A stretch of 64,000 bases of DNA from an uncultured Gammaproteobacteria bacterium (GCA_903862645.1 CAIOZF010000235.1:1-64000), one strand, 5' to 3'; numbered from the stretch's first letter, positions 7,405 to 17,424 are shown. Program-made: numbers and translations. The notes: a model not told the origin generated them from the letters alone.

Positions 7405-9108
7405 ATGAAGACCATGAGGCTATTGCTGCCCGTCTTGGGCTGGGTGCGTGAATACGATCGGCGTAAGTTTACCGACGACATGCTGGCGTCACTGATTGTC
7501 ATGATCATGCTGATTCCGCAGTCGCTGGCCTATGCGCTGGTGGCGGGTTTACCTCCGGAGGCCGGCCTGTATGCGAGCATCCTGCCGCTCATTGTCTATA
7601 CGTTTCTCGGCAGCAGTCGCGTGCTCTCGGTGGGTCCGGTTGCCGTGCTGTCGCTGATGACGGCAGCGGCGCTGGGCGGTCTGCAGCTGAGTAGTGCTCA
7701 ATATACGGCTGCGGCCATGACGCTGGCTTTTCTTTCCGGCGCCTTCCTGTTCCTTCTAGGCTTGTTACGCATGGGGTTTGTGGCCAACTTCATGTCGCAC
7801 CCGGTGGTGACGGGTTTTATCACGGCCTCGGCCGTAATCATTGCCCTCAGTCAATTACAGAACCTGCTTGGCATCTCTGCTCATGGTTATACCCTACTGG
7901 AGTTGTTGCCTTCACTGGTTGACTCCATAGCACAAACCAACTTGCCGACAGCCCTGTTTGGGGCCGTCACCCTGATCTGGTTATTCTGGGCGCGCATGGG
8001 ACTGGCTGGATTGCTGCGCCGCTTCGGCGTACGTGCGTCAACCGCTTTGATGATGATGCGGGTGAGTCCTGTACTGGCCGTCGTCGCCACGAGCGTGTTT
8101 ACGTGGTACTTCGATCTGGCTGAGGTCGGCGTGGCGACGGTGGGTCAGGTGCCATCCGGTCTGCCACCACTGACAGTGCCAAGCTTTGATTTTGAGCTCT
8201 GGCGTACGCTGGCGGGGTCGGCCGCTCTCATCGCCACCATTGGTTTTGTCGAGTCGGTGTCGGTAGCGCAGGGGCTGGCTGCCAGGCGTCGTGAGCGTAT
8301 TGATCCGGACCAGGAGCTGATTGGCCTCGGTGCGGCAAATATGGCTGCCAGCTTCTCCGGAGGGTTTCCGGTGGCTGGCGGTTTTTCCCGTTCCGTCGTC
8401 AACTATGACGCAGGAGCAGCAACGCCAGCGGCGGGTCTCTATGCTGCGATTCTGATCGCCATTGTCACGCTGTTGTTCGTCCCCTGGCTGGCATGGCTGC
8501 CCAAGGCAACGCTGGCAGCAACGATTGTGGCGGCGGTGTGGTCTCTGGTGGATTTCTCGATCATCCGCAAGTCCTGGCGTTATTCCATGGCAGACTTCTT
8601 GGCGGTCACCGCTACGATCGTCTTGACCCTGCTCGCCGGAGTGGAGACGGGAGTGGCTGCCGGCATCCTGGTATCTCTGATCGTACATCTTTACAAGACT
8701 TCACGGCCTCATGTGGCAGTGGTCGGGGAACTGCCGGGTACTGAACATTTCCGCAACGTGAAACGTCATCAGGTGGAGACGCACGAGAATATTCTGTCCC
8801 TGCGTGTCGACGAAAGCCTGTACTTTGCTAACTCACGTTATCTGGAGGACATGATCTATGGCATGGTGGTGGAGCGGCCACAACTGCAGCATGTGATCCT
8901 AATGTGTACGGCGGTAAACGAGGTGGACATGAGTGCTATGGAGTCGCTGCTGGAAATCAATTCACGGCTGCAGGAAATCGGCATCAAGTTGCATCTTTCG
9001 GAGGTCAAGGGGCCGGTGATGGATGTTCTGGAGAGGACGGATTTCCTAAGTGAATTGTCTGGCAATGTTTATATGTCGCAGCATCAGGCTGTTGAGGAGC
9101 TTAAATAG
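7405..9108 (+). CDS. SulP-family anion transporter with STAS domain
   Basis: The 567-residue protein has the SulP N-terminal signature (LIPQSLAYALVAGLPPEAGL) and about ten to twelve hydrophobic segments up to residue 430. A C-terminal STAS domain follows (about 445-560, core VNEVDMSAMESLLEI). SulP proteins move sulfate, bicarbonate or related anions across the inner membrane. The gene lies 36 nt after the sulfide:quinone oxidoreductase in the same direction, and the two are probably co-transcribed. Export of the sulfate or thiosulfate formed from sulfide oxidation, or anion uptake, is plausible; the substrate cannot be told from sequence. The ribosome binding site is weak. Confidence 0.88.
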   Translation: MKTMRLLLPVLGWVREYDRRKFTDDMLASLIVMIMLIPQSLAYALVAGLPPEAGLYASILPLIVYTFLGSSRVLSVGPVAVLSLMTAAALGGLQLSSAQYTAAAMTLAFLSGAFLFLLGLLRMGFVANFMSHPVVTGFITASAVIIALSQLQNLLGISAHGYTLLELLPSLVDSIAQTNLPTALFGAVTLIWLFWARMGLAGLLRRFGVRASTALMMMRVSPVLAVVATSVFTWYFDLAEVGVATVGQVPSGLPPLTVPSFDFELWRTLAGSAALIATIGFVESVSVAQGLAARRRERIDPDQELIGLGAANMAASFSGGFPVAGGFSRSVVNYDAGAATPAAGLYAAILIAIVTLLFVPWLAWLPKATLAATIVAAVWSLVDFSIIRKSWRYSMADFLAVTATIVLTLLAGVETGVAAGILVSLIVHLYKTSRPHVAVVGELPGTEHFRNVKRHQVETHENILSLRVDESLYFANSRYLEDMIYGMVVERPQLQHVILMCTAVNEVDMSAMESLLEINSRLQEIGIKLHLSEVKGPVMDVLERTDFLSELSGNVYMSQHQAVEELK

Positions 9109-9177
9109 CATCTCCTCTGAGCCCCCCGGGTCCGTGAAACCTCAACCAATCGTGAACCTCAATGCCGTGAGTCACCA

Positions 9178-9648
9178 ATGATAAGTCGAGCCAGTGTGAA
9201 GAGGCTGTGGACGCTGAATGAGACGGCGGGCGGCGAGACTTTTGCGGTTTCGGAGACGGGTTTTCGGGATATGGTAGGGCACTGCGACTGTGTGCTAACT
9301 AGCGCGAGTGGATTCTTGCTTGGGATTGCGGCGGGGAAGGCCATCGAGCACTTTGGGTATATGTGGTTTCAGACGCGGTTTGACAGTTTCGTGTTTATCG
9401 AGCGGGTAATGGTTGCGCATGGTGAACGGCGTCGGGGGCTGGCGACCGGCATGGTCATAGAGGCGCTGCAGTGGTGTCGTGAGCGTGGTATCGAGAGCGT
9501 TGTCTGTCTGGTGCATGACCGTCCGCCGAATCATGCCGGGCATGCCATGTGCAGACAGCTTGGTTTTCAAGCTATTGAGGGTGTGATGCTGCCGTCTCGT
9601 GACATTGTCACGATGTATCAACGCTCTACAGCAATCGCGACGCCCTGA
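9178..9648 (+). CDS. GNAT-family N-acetyltransferase
   Basis: The 156-residue protein matches the GNAT fold: the acetyl-CoA-binding motif is VMVAHGERRRGLATGMV with RRRGLA at 84-89, preceded by a beta strand and followed by the helix and a late ALxxCRxLGF-like segment (AMCRQLGFQAIEG, 123-135). The acceptor substrate is unknown. The C-terminal 31 nt overlap, tail to tail, the end of the thiolase gene on the other strand. The start ATG is the first in frame, and no strong ribosome binding site is visible. Confidence 0.75.
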   Translation: MISRASVKRLWTLNETAGGETFAVSETGFRDMVGHCDCVLTSASGFLLGIAAGKAIEHFGYMWFQTRFDSFVFIERVMVAHGERRRGLATGMVIEALQWCRERGIESVVCLVHDRPPNHAGHAMCRQLGFQAIEGVMLPSRDIVTMYQRSTAIATP

Positions 9649-10796
9649 CCTCCCCCGATGCATAGGGTCGCGAGTCCCTTGTGCGCGTCGCGTTTGATCA
9701 TTTCATGCAGCAGTGTCACCAGCACCCGACAACCGGAGGCGCCGATCGGATGCCCGAGAGCGATGGCTCCACCATTGACGTTTACCTTGTCGGGATTCCA
9801 TTGCAGTTCTTGTGATACCGCGAGAGCCTGCACCGCAAACGCCTCATTTGCCTCGATAAGATCCAGATCACCGACAGTCCAGCCAGCCTTTCTCAGACAA
9901 CGGTGTGTTGCCGAGACGGGGCCGATGCCCATGATCGCGGGATCGACACCGGCACTGGCCCAGGCGCGAATACTGGCCAGCGGCGTCAGACCGAGCCTTT
10001 GCAGCATCGCCGCATTGCACAACACGACGGCTGCCGCACCGTCGTTGAGTCCGGAGGCATTCCCAGCAGTCACTGTGCCATTGGCTTTGAAGGCTGGCTT
10101 TAGTCGTGCCAGTAATTCGGCACTGCTGTCGGGACGTGGTCCCTGATCGTCGGCAAACACTAAAGCATCGCCTTTGCCCTGGGGGATCTGCAGCGGAATG
10201 ATCTCGTCAACGAAGCGCCCGGCTTGCATTGCAGCGACTGCCTTGCGCTGCGAGGCGAGCGCAAACACGTCCTGCTGCTGACGGGAAATACTGTACTTCT
10301 CCGCGATATTTTCTGCCGTGATACCCATGTGATAGTCGTTGAACGCGTCGATGAGCCCATCCTGCAGCATGGTATCGATAAGCTGCCAGTGCCCCATCTT
10401 CTGCCCTTGTCGCGAGTGCGGCAAAACATGCACGGACAGGCTCATGCTCTCCATTCCGCCCGCCACGATGAGCTGAGAATCACCAAGCGCTATCGCTTGC
10501 GCGCCAAGGTGCACGGCTTTGAGTCCGGACCCACACACTTTGTTGATGGTCATCGCAGGCGTCATGACGCCAATGCCTGCTCTTATACTGGCCTGCCGCG
10601 CTGTGTTTTGCCCGCAACCAGCAGACAGCACGTGCCCAAGAATGACTTCATCCACCAGCGCAGAGTCGATAGTGTGCCGTGCCAGCAGCTGTCGAATGAC
10701 CTGACTCCCCATCTCCACCGCCGACAGCTCGGCCAGCGCACCATTGAAACCGCCAATCGCGCTGCGACCCGCGGCGGCTACATACACCTCGTGCAT
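9618..10796 (-). CDS. Acetyl-CoA C-acetyltransferase (thiolase)
   Basis: I place the start at the ATG at 10796, giving 392 residues (MHEVYVAAAGR), because an AGGAG site precedes it and this is the normal thiolase N-terminus; an in-frame ATG ten codons upstream is less likely. Catalytic residues are C88 (NKVCGSGLKA), H349 (ALGHPIGASG) and C379 (CIGGGQG), the numbering of biosynthetic thiolases. The enzyme interconverts two acetyl-CoA with acetoacetyl-CoA. The divergent residues around the active site do not show whether it serves biosynthesis (PHA, ketone bodies) or degradation. It is followed upstream, on the same strand, by acs, which also handles acetyl-CoA. Confidence 0.92.
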   Translation of the reverse strand: MHEVYVAAAGRSAIGGFNGALAELSAVEMGSQVIRQLLARHTIDSALVDEVILGHVLSAGCGQNTARQASIRAGIGVMTPAMTINKVCGSGLKAVHLGAQAIALGDSQLIVAGGMESMSLSVHVLPHSRQGQKMGHWQLIDTMLQDGLIDAFNDYHMGITAENIAEKYSISRQQQDVFALASQRKAVAAMQAGRFVDEIIPLQIPQGKGDALVFADDQGPRPDSSAELLARLKPAFKANGTVTAGNASGLNDGAAAVVLCNAAMLQRLGLTPLASIRAWASAGVDPAIMGIGPVSATHRCLRKAGWTVGDLDLIEANEAFAVQALAVSQELQWNPDKVNVNGGAIALGHPIGASGCRVLVTLLHEMIKRDAHKGLATLCIGGGQGVAIAVER

Positions 10797-10863
10797 AGGT
10801 CTGGCTCCTAGAGTCTGAAATTTCAAAGTGCCTCAGCCCTCTCCAACCACTGTCGCTGGAGAT

Positions 10864-12801
10864 TCAGCGATTCAAGCGGTTGTTAATCAGCTGTTCTACT
10901 ACCGCTGGATCTGCGAGTGTCGTTGTGTCGCCCATAGTGTCGAGTTCATTCGCGGCAATCTTGCGCAGAATGCGGCGCATGATTTTGCCAGAGCGGGTCT
11001 TCGGCAGGCCCGGCGCGAATTGCAGTAGCTCTGGTCTGGCGAAGGCGCCTATTTCTCCAGCGACGAATGCGATCAGTTCTTTGCGCAGCTCTGTTGAGTC
11101 AGGCACACCCAGCATCAGCGTGACGTAAGCATAAATGCCCTGCCCTTTGATGTCGTGCGGGTAGCCCACTACCGCCGCTTCGGCCACCTTTGGATGCAGC
11201 ACCAGCGCGCTCTCGATCTCGGCAGTGCCAAGACGATGTCCGGAGACATTGATCACGTCATCCACCCGGCCGGTCACCCAGTAGTAACCATCCTCGTCGC
11301 GCCGCGCGCTGTCACCCGTAAAGTAGTAGCCGGGGTAAGTCTTGAAGTAGGTGTCGATGCAGCGCTGGTGATCCCCATAGACAGTCCGCAGCTGACTCGG
11401 CCAGCTGCCGGCGAGCACCAGGTTGCCGGTGCCTGCTCCCTGCAGTTCCCTGCCATCTGCGTCCAGCAGTGCGGGCTTAACCCCAAAGAACGGTAGTGTG
11501 GCCGAACCAGGTTTCAGATCGGTAACGCCAGGCAGTGGCGTGATCATGATGGCGCCGGTTTCGGTCTGCCACCAGGTGTCGACGATGGGGCAGCGTCCTT
11601 CGCCTACCACATCGTAGTACCACTGCCAGGCTTCCGGGTTGATCGGTTCGCCAACCGATCCGAGCAGACGCAAAGACTGCCTCGAAGTGCTGGTGACCGG
11701 GCCGTTACCCGCCGACATCAGTGCACGGATCGCTGTGGGGGCGGTGTAGAAGATATTGACCTTGTGCTTGTCAATGACCTGCCAGAAACGCGAGGTATCC
11801 GGATAGGTTGGAACACCTTCGAAAATCAGCGTCGTGGCACCGTTGGCGAGCGGACCATAGACGATGTAGCTGTGACCTGTCACCCAGCCGACGTCCGCAG
11901 TACACCAATACACATCGCCGTCGCGATAGTCGAAAACGTAACGATGTGTCATGGCTGCGCCCAGCAGGTAGCCGGCACTGGTGTGCAGCACGCCCTTGGG
12001 TTTACCGGTGGAGCCAGAGGTGTACAGGATGAACAACGGATCCTCGGAGTCCATGATTTCAGGTTCGCAGTGCGGACCGACGGTGGCAATGCTCTCGTGG
12101 TACCAAAGATCCCTGCCGTCGTTCCAGCCGATGGACGCACCGGTGTGCTTTACGACCAGTACAGTGTGTACATCGGGGCAATGCTCCAGGGCTCTGTCGA
12201 CATTATGTTTGAGAGGGATGGGCTTGCCGCCTCGCAGTCCCTGATCGGCTGTAATCACCACGCGGCAATCCGAATCCAGAATGCGGTCCTTGATGGATTC
12301 TGGGGAGAAGCCGCCAAAGACCACTGAGTGAATGGCGCCGATGCGCGCGCAGGCCAGCATCGCGTATGCCGCTTCAGGAATCATCGGCATGTAGATACTG
12401 ACCCTGTCACCCTTGCGCACGCCGCGTGCACGCAGGGCATTGGCCAGGCGGCAGACCTGTTCATATAGTTCGCTATAGCTGACATGACGGCTTTGGGCGG
12501 GATCGTCACCTTCCCACAACAGGGCGGTCTGATTGCCACGGGTAGCCAGATGACGGTCGATGCAGTTCACACTGACGTTGAGTTTGCCACCCTCGAACCA
12601 GCGGGCCTCGCCTTTGCTGAAGTCGCTGTGATGTAGCGATGTCCACGGTTGATGCCAGTCGATGAAGGCGTGCGCCTGTTGCGCCCAGAACATGTCAGGG
12701 TTTTGAATCGACTCCTGGTACATGCTCTGGTACCGCTCCTTGTTGATCAGGCTGCGGGCGGAGAGCTCCTCGGAAACTGGATAGATGCGGCTGTCGGACA
12801 T
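10864..12801 (-). CDS. acs: Acetyl-CoA synthetase
   Basis: The 645-residue product is a full-length AMP-forming acetate:CoA ligase. It has the P-loop-like motif [14 protein letters not shown], the WWQTETG adenylate motif, [18 protein letters not shown], and the C-terminal [11 protein letters not shown] motif whose lysine is the usual acetylation site controlling activity. An ATG at 12801 with AAGGA 8 nt upstream is preferred to the TTG one codon earlier. The enzyme activates acetate in the cytoplasm. The symporter operon at 34237-36245 could supply the acetate, although it lies 20 kb away. Confidence 0.97.
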   Translation of the reverse strand: MSDSRIYPVSEELSARSLINKERYQSMYQESIQNPDMFWAQQAHAFIDWHQPWTSLHHSDFSKGEARWFEGGKLNVSVNCIDRHLATRGNQTALLWEGDDPAQSRHVSYSELYEQVCRLANALRARGVRKGDRVSIYMPMIPEAAYAMLACARIGAIHSVVFGGFSPESIKDRILDSDCRVVITADQGLRGGKPIPLKHNVDRALEHCPDVHTVLVVKHTGASIGWNDGRDLWYHESIATVGPHCEPEIMDSEDPLFILYTSGSTGKPKGVLHTSAGYLLGAAMTHRYVFDYRDGDVYWCTADVGWVTGHSYIVYGPLANGATTLIFEGVPTYPDTSRFWQVIDKHKVNIFYTAPTAIRALMSAGNGPVTSTSRQSLRLLGSVGEPINPEAWQWYYDVVGEGRCPIVDTWWQTETGAIMITPLPGVTDLKPGSATLPFFGVKPALLDADGRELQGAGTGNLVLAGSWPSQLRTVYGDHQRCIDTYFKTYPGYYFTGDSARRDEDGYYWVTGRVDDVINVSGHRLGTAEIESALVLHPKVAEAAVVGYPHDIKGQGIYAYVTLMLGVPDSTELRKELIAFVAGEIGAFARPELLQFAPGLPKTRSGKIMRRILRKIAANELDTMGDTTTLADPAVVEQLINNRLNR

Positions 12802-12942
12802 CAATGAATTCCTTGCTGGTGAATACTGTTCAAACCATGACGAGCAGGGAGTTTTAGCAGGTTTTGGCAGGCGAGTAAATTGCGGCGGGCTGGTCAGTAA
12901 AGGCGGGGGGAAAGGGCTTCAGGCAGGGACATCGAATCAGTG

Positions 12943-13791
12943 TTAGGTCAGCTGCAAGCGCAGGTTGTCGATAAGACGGGTCTTGCCCATCCAAGCAGCC
13001 GCGAGGATGACCAGATAGTCGTCTCCGTGCTGTGCGGGCTCGAGTGTCAGGGCATGACAGACACTGAAATAGTCCGGCCGAAAGCCGGCTGCCTCCAGTT
13101 GTGCGCGTGCCTGAGATTCCACTGCGTCGATGGGGGTGCCGGCCTGCAATCGGTCACGGCTATCCTGGAGCGTCTGATAGAGCGTCGTAGCGCGACTCTT
13201 TTCGTCATTTGTCAGGTAGCCATTGCGGGAGCTCAGTGCCAGACCGCTCGCCTCTCGTTGCGTTTCCACGCCCACAATCGAGATCGGGAAGCACAGGTCG
13301 GTGACCATCTTGCTGATCACCATGAACTGTTGGTAATCCTTCAGGCCGAAGAGAGCTGTCTGTGGCTGCACCATGTTGAAGAGCTTGCTGACTACCGTCG
13401 CCACTCCGTCGAAGTGCCCGTGACGGCTGGCACCACAGTGGCATTCGGACAGCTTCGGGACGGCGACAACGGTCTGCTGTTCCAGTCCGCCAGGGTAGAT
13501 TTCCGTCACGGAGGGAGCGAACAGCACTGTGCAACCGGCCTCCTCCAGTTTCTGCATATCTGCGTCGAGTGTGCGAGGGTAGGCGTCCAGATCTTCGTTT
13601 TTGCCGAATTGCATCGGGTTGACGAATATCGTACACACCACCACATCGCCATGGCAGTGAGCTTCTTCTACCAGCCGCACATGTCCGGCGTGCAGGTTGC
13701 CCATGGTAGGCACCAGCGCGATTTGGCGACCGGCCTCTCGGTGGGTATTCAGCAGGGAGCGCAGTGCGCTGATGTGTCTGATAAGTTTCAT
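12943..13791 (-). CDS. panC: Pantothenate synthetase
   Basis: The 282-residue protein has the nucleotidyl-transferase motifs of PanC: PTMGNLHAGH (HxGH-type, about 29-38), FVNPMQFGKNEDLDAYPRT, GASRHGHFDGVATVV, and SSRNGYL near the KMSKS-like position. It condenses pantoate with beta-alanine using ATP, the last step of pantothenate synthesis. It lies 52 nt downstream of panB on the same strand, as in Pseudomonas. Confidence 0.96.
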   Translation of the reverse strand: MKLIRHISALRSLLNTHREAGRQIALVPTMGNLHAGHVRLVEEAHCHGDVVVCTIFVNPMQFGKNEDLDAYPRTLDADMQKLEEAGCTVLFAPSVTEIYPGGLEQQTVVAVPKLSECHCGASRHGHFDGVATVVSKLFNMVQPQTALFGLKDYQQFMVISKMVTDLCFPISIVGVETQREASGLALSSRNGYLTNDEKSRATTLYQTLQDSRDRLQAGTPIDAVESQARAQLEAAGFRPDYFSVCHALTLEPAQHGDDYLVILAAAWMGKTRLIDNLRLQLT

Positions 13792-13843
13792 GGCGGCTCT
13801 GGGCGTCCGGTATGCAATCGGGGATTAGGAGTGAATGCCCTGA

Positions 13844-14680
13844 TCAGTTGAAACAGTGTTCAGGCGCGGGAAAGCGCTTTTCTTTCACGGCGGCAACGTA
13901 GTCGCGCAGCGCACCGGGGATGCCATTCTGTGAATCCTTCAGAAAGTTTTTCACGAATTTCGGCGTGATCGGTGAAATACCCAACAGATCGTGCAGCACC
14001 ATTACCTGGGAATCGGTATCGGGGCCGGCACCGATACCGATCACCGGAATGCTCAGTGCTTCGGTGATGGTTCTTGCCAGTGTCTGTGGTACACATTCCA
14101 GCAGCAGTACGCTGGCGCCGGACTGTTCCAGCAAACGGGCCTCAGCCAGCATACTTTCGGCCTGACGCGGGTCTCTGCCCTGCACGTGGTAGCCGCCGAT
14201 GCGATTGATAGACTGTGGGGTCAAGCCCATGTGGGCGCACACGGGGATGCCGCGCTCCGCCAGTAACTGGGTGGAGTGGGCAATCCAGGCGCCACCCTCG
14301 AGTTTGATCATCTGTGCCCCGGCGCGCATCAGAGTGGCAGCGTTCTCCAGTGTCTGCGACTCGGAGGCGTAGCTCATGAACGGCATATCGCCAATCAGGA
14401 AAGCCCCGCGATTGCCGCGCTTGACACTGCTGATGTGGTAAACCATGTCATCCATGGTGACCGGCAATGTGCTGTCGTGCCCTTGTAACACCATTCCCAG
14501 TGAATCGCCGATGAGGATTACCTCGACGCCTGCCTCGGCGATCAATTGGGCGAAACAGGCGTCATAGGCGGTCAGGCAGGTGAATTTCTCACCGCGCTGC
14601 TTGAGCCTGATCAGAGTGCTGAGTGTGACAGGTGAACGATTGCCCGTTGGACTGACGTTTGGCGCTGCTTGTGAACTCAT
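13844..14680 (-). CDS. panB: 3-methyl-2-oxobutanoate hydroxymethyltransferase
   Basis: The 278-residue protein carries PanB signatures: [33 protein letters not shown] (Mg-binding Asp), IKLEGG, and [24 protein letters not shown]. It makes ketopantoate from ketoisovalerate and methylene-tetrahydrofolate. The N-terminal 15 residues are a variable extension rich in Ser and Pro. The gene lies between a deoxynucleoside kinase and panC. Confidence 0.97.
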   Translation of the reverse strand: MSSQAAPNVSPTGNRSPVTLSTLIRLKQRGEKFTCLTAYDACFAQLIAEAGVEVILIGDSLGMVLQGHDSTLPVTMDDMVYHISSVKRGNRGAFLIGDMPFMSYASESQTLENAATLMRAGAQMIKLEGGAWIAHSTQLLAERGIPVCAHMGLTPQSINRIGGYHVQGRDPRQAESMLAEARLLEQSGASVLLLECVPQTLARTITEALSIPVIGIGAGPDTDSQVMVLHDLLGISPITPKFVKNFLKDSQNGIPGALRDYVAAVKEKRFPAPEHCFN

Positions 14681-14741
14681 AGAGTGGGAACCGGAATTGA
14701 CAGGGTAACGGTTGGCAATAAAGCGTCAGAAAGCGTGAGTA

Positions 14742-15422
14742 TTACAGCAAGCTGGGCTTCGGATTGAAATAGTGAGTGCCTCGCGGCACTGTCAGTATGT
14801 GGTCGACGAGCTGCTGATAATCGTCCTGATTGTCCACCAGGTCAATCACTGCACTGTTCACGATCAACAGAGCACTCTTGTTGTAGTAGTGGAAGAAGCT
14901 GGTATACGCCTCGTTGAGATTTTCAAGATACTCCCGATGGATCTGCTTTTCGGCCGTAATGCCCCGTTTGTGGATGCGCTGCTGCAGTACCTCTGCCGGC
15001 GCCTGCAGGTAGATGACCAGATCGGGGATCGGTGCGTCGATAGTCAGATGCTCGTAGACCTGCTGATACAGCGCATACTCGTCCTGGTCGAGATTTTGCC
15101 GGGCAAACAGCTGATCCTTGTCGATCAGAAAATCAGCGACTCGCACCGGCTCGAACAGATCATCCTGACGCAGATCCTGGATCTGACGAGCCCTCTGGAA
15201 CAGGAAGAACAGCTGGGTGGCCAGGGCGCCTTGGCGTGGATTTTCATAAAAGCGTTCGAGAAAGGGATTCTCTTCGGGTTTTTCGAGCAGGATATCGTAA
15301 TTGAAGGTCTCTGCCAGGCGCCGCGCAAGACTGGTTTTGCCGACCCCAATGGGGCCTTCCACCGCAATGAAGCGGGGGAGCTTCCTGACAAAGGCAGTGC
15401 CTGACTTCTGGCTCTCTGTCAC
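14742..15422 (-). CDS. Deoxynucleoside kinase family protein
   Basis: The 226-residue protein has a Walker A P-loop VEGPIGVGKTSLA at about 21-33, the ERFYENP segment, DFLIDKDQLFARQNLDQDEYALY, and RIHKRGITAEKQIHREYLENLNEAY, all typical of the dNK/dCK family that phosphorylates deoxyribonucleosides. It overlaps pcnB by 4 nt (ATGA), so the two are translationally coupled. In Pseudomonas folK lies at this position; in several other gammaproteobacteria folK and this kinase occur together, but here folK is absent. The preferred nucleoside is unknown. Confidence 0.85.
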   Translation of the reverse strand: MTESQKSGTAFVRKLPRFIAVEGPIGVGKTSLARRLAETFNYDILLEKPEENPFLERFYENPRQGALATQLFFLFQRARQIQDLRQDDLFEPVRVADFLIDKDQLFARQNLDQDEYALYQQVYEHLTIDAPIPDLVIYLQAPAEVLQQRIHKRGITAEKQIHREYLENLNEAYTSFFHYYNKSALLIVNSAVIDLVDNQDDYQQLVDHILTVPRGTHYFNPKPSLL

Positions 15423-16942
15423 GCGTTGTCACCTGCTCCACTGGCCGGTTTTCGTGAGGGTTTGCGTCGTCGTCGACGCGGTCCTGTGCTGCTCTTGCCC
15501 AAGGCTTCGAGCATGCTGTCCTGCGGGCCTCTGTCGCCTTCCTGAAAGTCTGTCCACCACTGCCCGATTCCGCCTAGGTCTTCGCCGGCGTCTTCGCGCA
15601 ACAACAGGAAATCGTAACCGGCTCTGAATTTGGGGTGCTGATGCGCGGATTCAACCCCGCGTTTGGTCTGCACGCCCAGTCGCAGCTGCAATTCCCAGAT
15701 TTCCCGCATCGCGATGGAGAAACGCTTGGGGATGGAGGTGATCTGCAATTGTCGACCTATGACCTTGTTGGCGGCATCCTGCTGCGCGAGCAGGGTGATG
15801 GCTTTCCCTGCGGACGTCTTTTCCAGTTCGTGCAGTAGCGCCGGCCAGAGCAGCGCTGCAAACAGGAACGCTGGTGTCACAGACTTGCCCTCCGCCAGAC
15901 GCGTATCCGTGTTGCGCATGGCCAGCACCACCAGGCGGCTGGCAGGAGCCTCCGTGTCACGCGTGCAGGCCATCGTACCCGGGAGCATGAAATCACCGAC
16001 TTTGAATTGACGCAACAATGCGTAAGTCTTCTCGGCATGCCCTCCAGTTAATAGCTTGACGCTTTCGTCGAACAGGCGCGCCGGGGAGATTGATTCAAGT
16101 AAGTATGCCAACTCATTGATCGGTGCGCGCGTCTTCATCTCAATTTCAAAGCCGAGTTTGGCTGAGAAGCGAATGGCTCGGAGCAGGCGGACGGGGTCCT
16201 CGCGATAACGTGTCGCAGGGTCGCCGATGATGCGCAGCAGGCGATTATCAATGTCTTCCAAGCCGTTGGCGAAATCGATGATGCGGAAACCATCGGTCGT
16301 GTAGTACAGAGCATTAGCGGTGAAGTCGCGACGCAAGGCGTCTTCATTGATGCTGCCATAGACATTGTCGCGCAGTATCATGCCAGAGCTGGAGTGTGCC
16401 GAGTCCAAGCCCTTGATGGCGCGATGCGAGGTATCGTCTTGGAACTCATTCTCAGCGGTGTGGTGGGCGCGGAATGTCGTCGCCTCGATGATTTCGCGGC
16501 CATAACGCAGATGCACAATCTTGAAACGTCTGCCAATGATCATTGCGTTGCGAAATAGCTCGCGGATTTCCTCAGGGGTTGCATTGCTCGCGATGTCGAA
16601 ATCCTTGGGCGTGTCGCCCAATAGCAGGTCGCGCACGCCACCACCAACCAGAAAGGCGTGATAGCCGGCGTCATTCAAGCGATACAGGACTTTTAGGGCG
16701 TTCGGCGAAATGCTCTTGCGGGAGATGCAGTGATCTTCGCGCTCAATGACGCGAGCGCCTGACAAATCAAGGTCGCTCAAGTTGGCCCTGCCTGTAGAGG
16801 ACACTGAACGCTCTGGGTTGCCTTGCTTGCGGGGCGCAGAGTGCTGGATTTCCGGCGGCTCTTCCGTGTGAATGACAGACTTGGCGCGTTTGCCGAACAG
16901 AACTCTGGTTAACTTTCTCAACATCAGTTTTTCAGGACCCAT
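15419..16942 (-). CDS. pcnB: Poly(A) polymerase I
   Basis: The 507-residue protein has the class II nucleotidyltransferase core: FLVGGGVRDLLLG at about 98-110, then DFDIAS with metal-binding D114 and D116, and RRDFTANAL. A basic C-terminal tail (RRRRRKPSRKPASG) ends it. PcnB adds 3' poly(A) tails to RNAs and promotes decay. The start at 16942 is uncertain: neither it nor the ATG at 16924 (MLRKLTRVLF) has a good ribosome binding site, and PcnB is often started from unusual codons. The gene lies downstream of the CrcZ-like RNA locus and may be read through from it. Confidence 0.93.
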   Translation of the reverse strand: MGPEKLMLRKLTRVLFGKRAKSVIHTEEPPEIQHSAPRKQGNPERSVSSTGRANLSDLDLSGARVIEREDHCISRKSISPNALKVLYRLNDAGYHAFLVGGGVRDLLLGDTPKDFDIASNATPEEIRELFRNAMIIGRRFKIVHLRYGREIIEATTFRAHHTAENEFQDDTSHRAIKGLDSAHSSSGMILRDNVYGSINEDALRRDFTANALYYTTDGFRIIDFANGLEDIDNRLLRIIGDPATRYREDPVRLLRAIRFSAKLGFEIEMKTRAPINELAYLLESISPARLFDESVKLLTGGHAEKTYALLRQFKVGDFMLPGTMACTRDTEAPASRLVVLAMRNTDTRLAEGKSVTPAFLFAALLWPALLHELEKTSAGKAITLLAQQDAANKVIGRQLQITSIPKRFSIAMREIWELQLRLGVQTKRGVESAHQHPKFRAGYDFLLLREDAGEDLGGIGQWWTDFQEGDRGPQDSMLEALGKSSTGPRRRRRKPSRKPASGAGDNA

Positions 16943-17074
16943 TTACCGGTACAACTCGGTCATGGTGGTAATCACCAGAGCAGGATACGCGGATAAAATC
17001 TGTGAATAGCATCGAAGGGGAAGAGCGAATGGCAGTGCATAATACACTGAAATGACGTAAGCCAGCAGAAGGAA

Positions 17075-17325
17075 ATGCTCTGGGGGGGCGAGTACACCCC
17101 CCCCGCAAGGAAGGTAATTTAGTTTTGTTATTTTTATTGTACTAATCAGGCACCAAATACAGCACCGCAAAGCATTTTTCGAAACAGTATCTTCAGCCAG
17201 ACAACGACTAGGCCATCACTAAAAACCGAAAATCTACTTCTTATTGTTTTTATTCATTGCACTAACATCAGTAATGCAAAATTTATTATTATTGGCTTTC
17301 GTTGTTATTATTTATTGTTATTGTG
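17075..17325 (-). ncRNA. crcZ: CrcZ-like small RNA with A-rich Hfq/Crc-binding tracts
   Basis: This stretch lies between cbrB and pcnB, exactly where Pseudomonas encodes CrcZ. Read on the minus strand from the predicted start near 17325, it opens with ACAATAACAATAAATAATAA and continues with AACAACGAAAGCCAATAATA (17281-17325). Further A-rich AAnAAnAA tracts follow: AATAAAAACAATAAGAAG (17237-17254) and ACAATAAAAATAACAAAAC (about 17122-17140). Stem-loops lie between them, for example TTGCATTA/TTAGTGCAA at about 17258-17281, and a G/C hairpin at 17082-17104 could end the RNA. No protein-coding frame fits. CrcZ is known to sequester Hfq/Crc and relieve catabolite repression. The boundaries are predictions. 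Confidence 0.68.
17082..17104 (-). terminator. G/C-homopolymer hairpin, possible sRNA 3' end
   Basis: Seven G (17082-17088) and eight C (17097-17104) can pair around an 8-nt loop. On the minus strand the hairpin follows the last A-rich tract of the sRNA locus. Only a short, imperfect pyrimidine run follows, so termination may be partial and allow read-through into pcnB. Confidence 0.45.
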
Positions 17326-17335
17326 GCGTACATAG

Positions 17336-17351
17336 AGCACTAACCATGCCA
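17336..17351 (-). promoter_or_regulatory. Sigma-54 (-24/-12) promoter for the CrcZ-like RNA
   Basis: On the minus strand the sequence is TGGCATGGTTAGTGCT. It has the invariant GG (17350-17349) and GC (17338-17337) separated by exactly 10 nt, close to the consensus TGGCAC-N5-TTGCW. Initiation about 12 nt past the GC would begin the RNA near 17325, immediately before the first A-rich tract. CbrB, encoded just upstream, is a sigma-54 activator. Confidence 0.7.
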
Positions 17352-17424
17352 GATAATAAAAAAGCAATAAAAACAATATTTTAAGTATTTTTAAAATAAT
17401 TGTTTGCTGGCTAAACTGGTACTG

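Noticed and set aside
8038..8688. 216-codon minus-strand frame inside the SulP gene
   Set aside because: It is rich in Arg, Gln and His with no domain, typical of antisense translation of a membrane protein gene.
17082..17104. G7/C8 run as an assembly artefact
   Set aside because: The runs are complementary and well placed at the end of the sRNA locus, so a real hairpin is more likely, though run lengths may be inexact.
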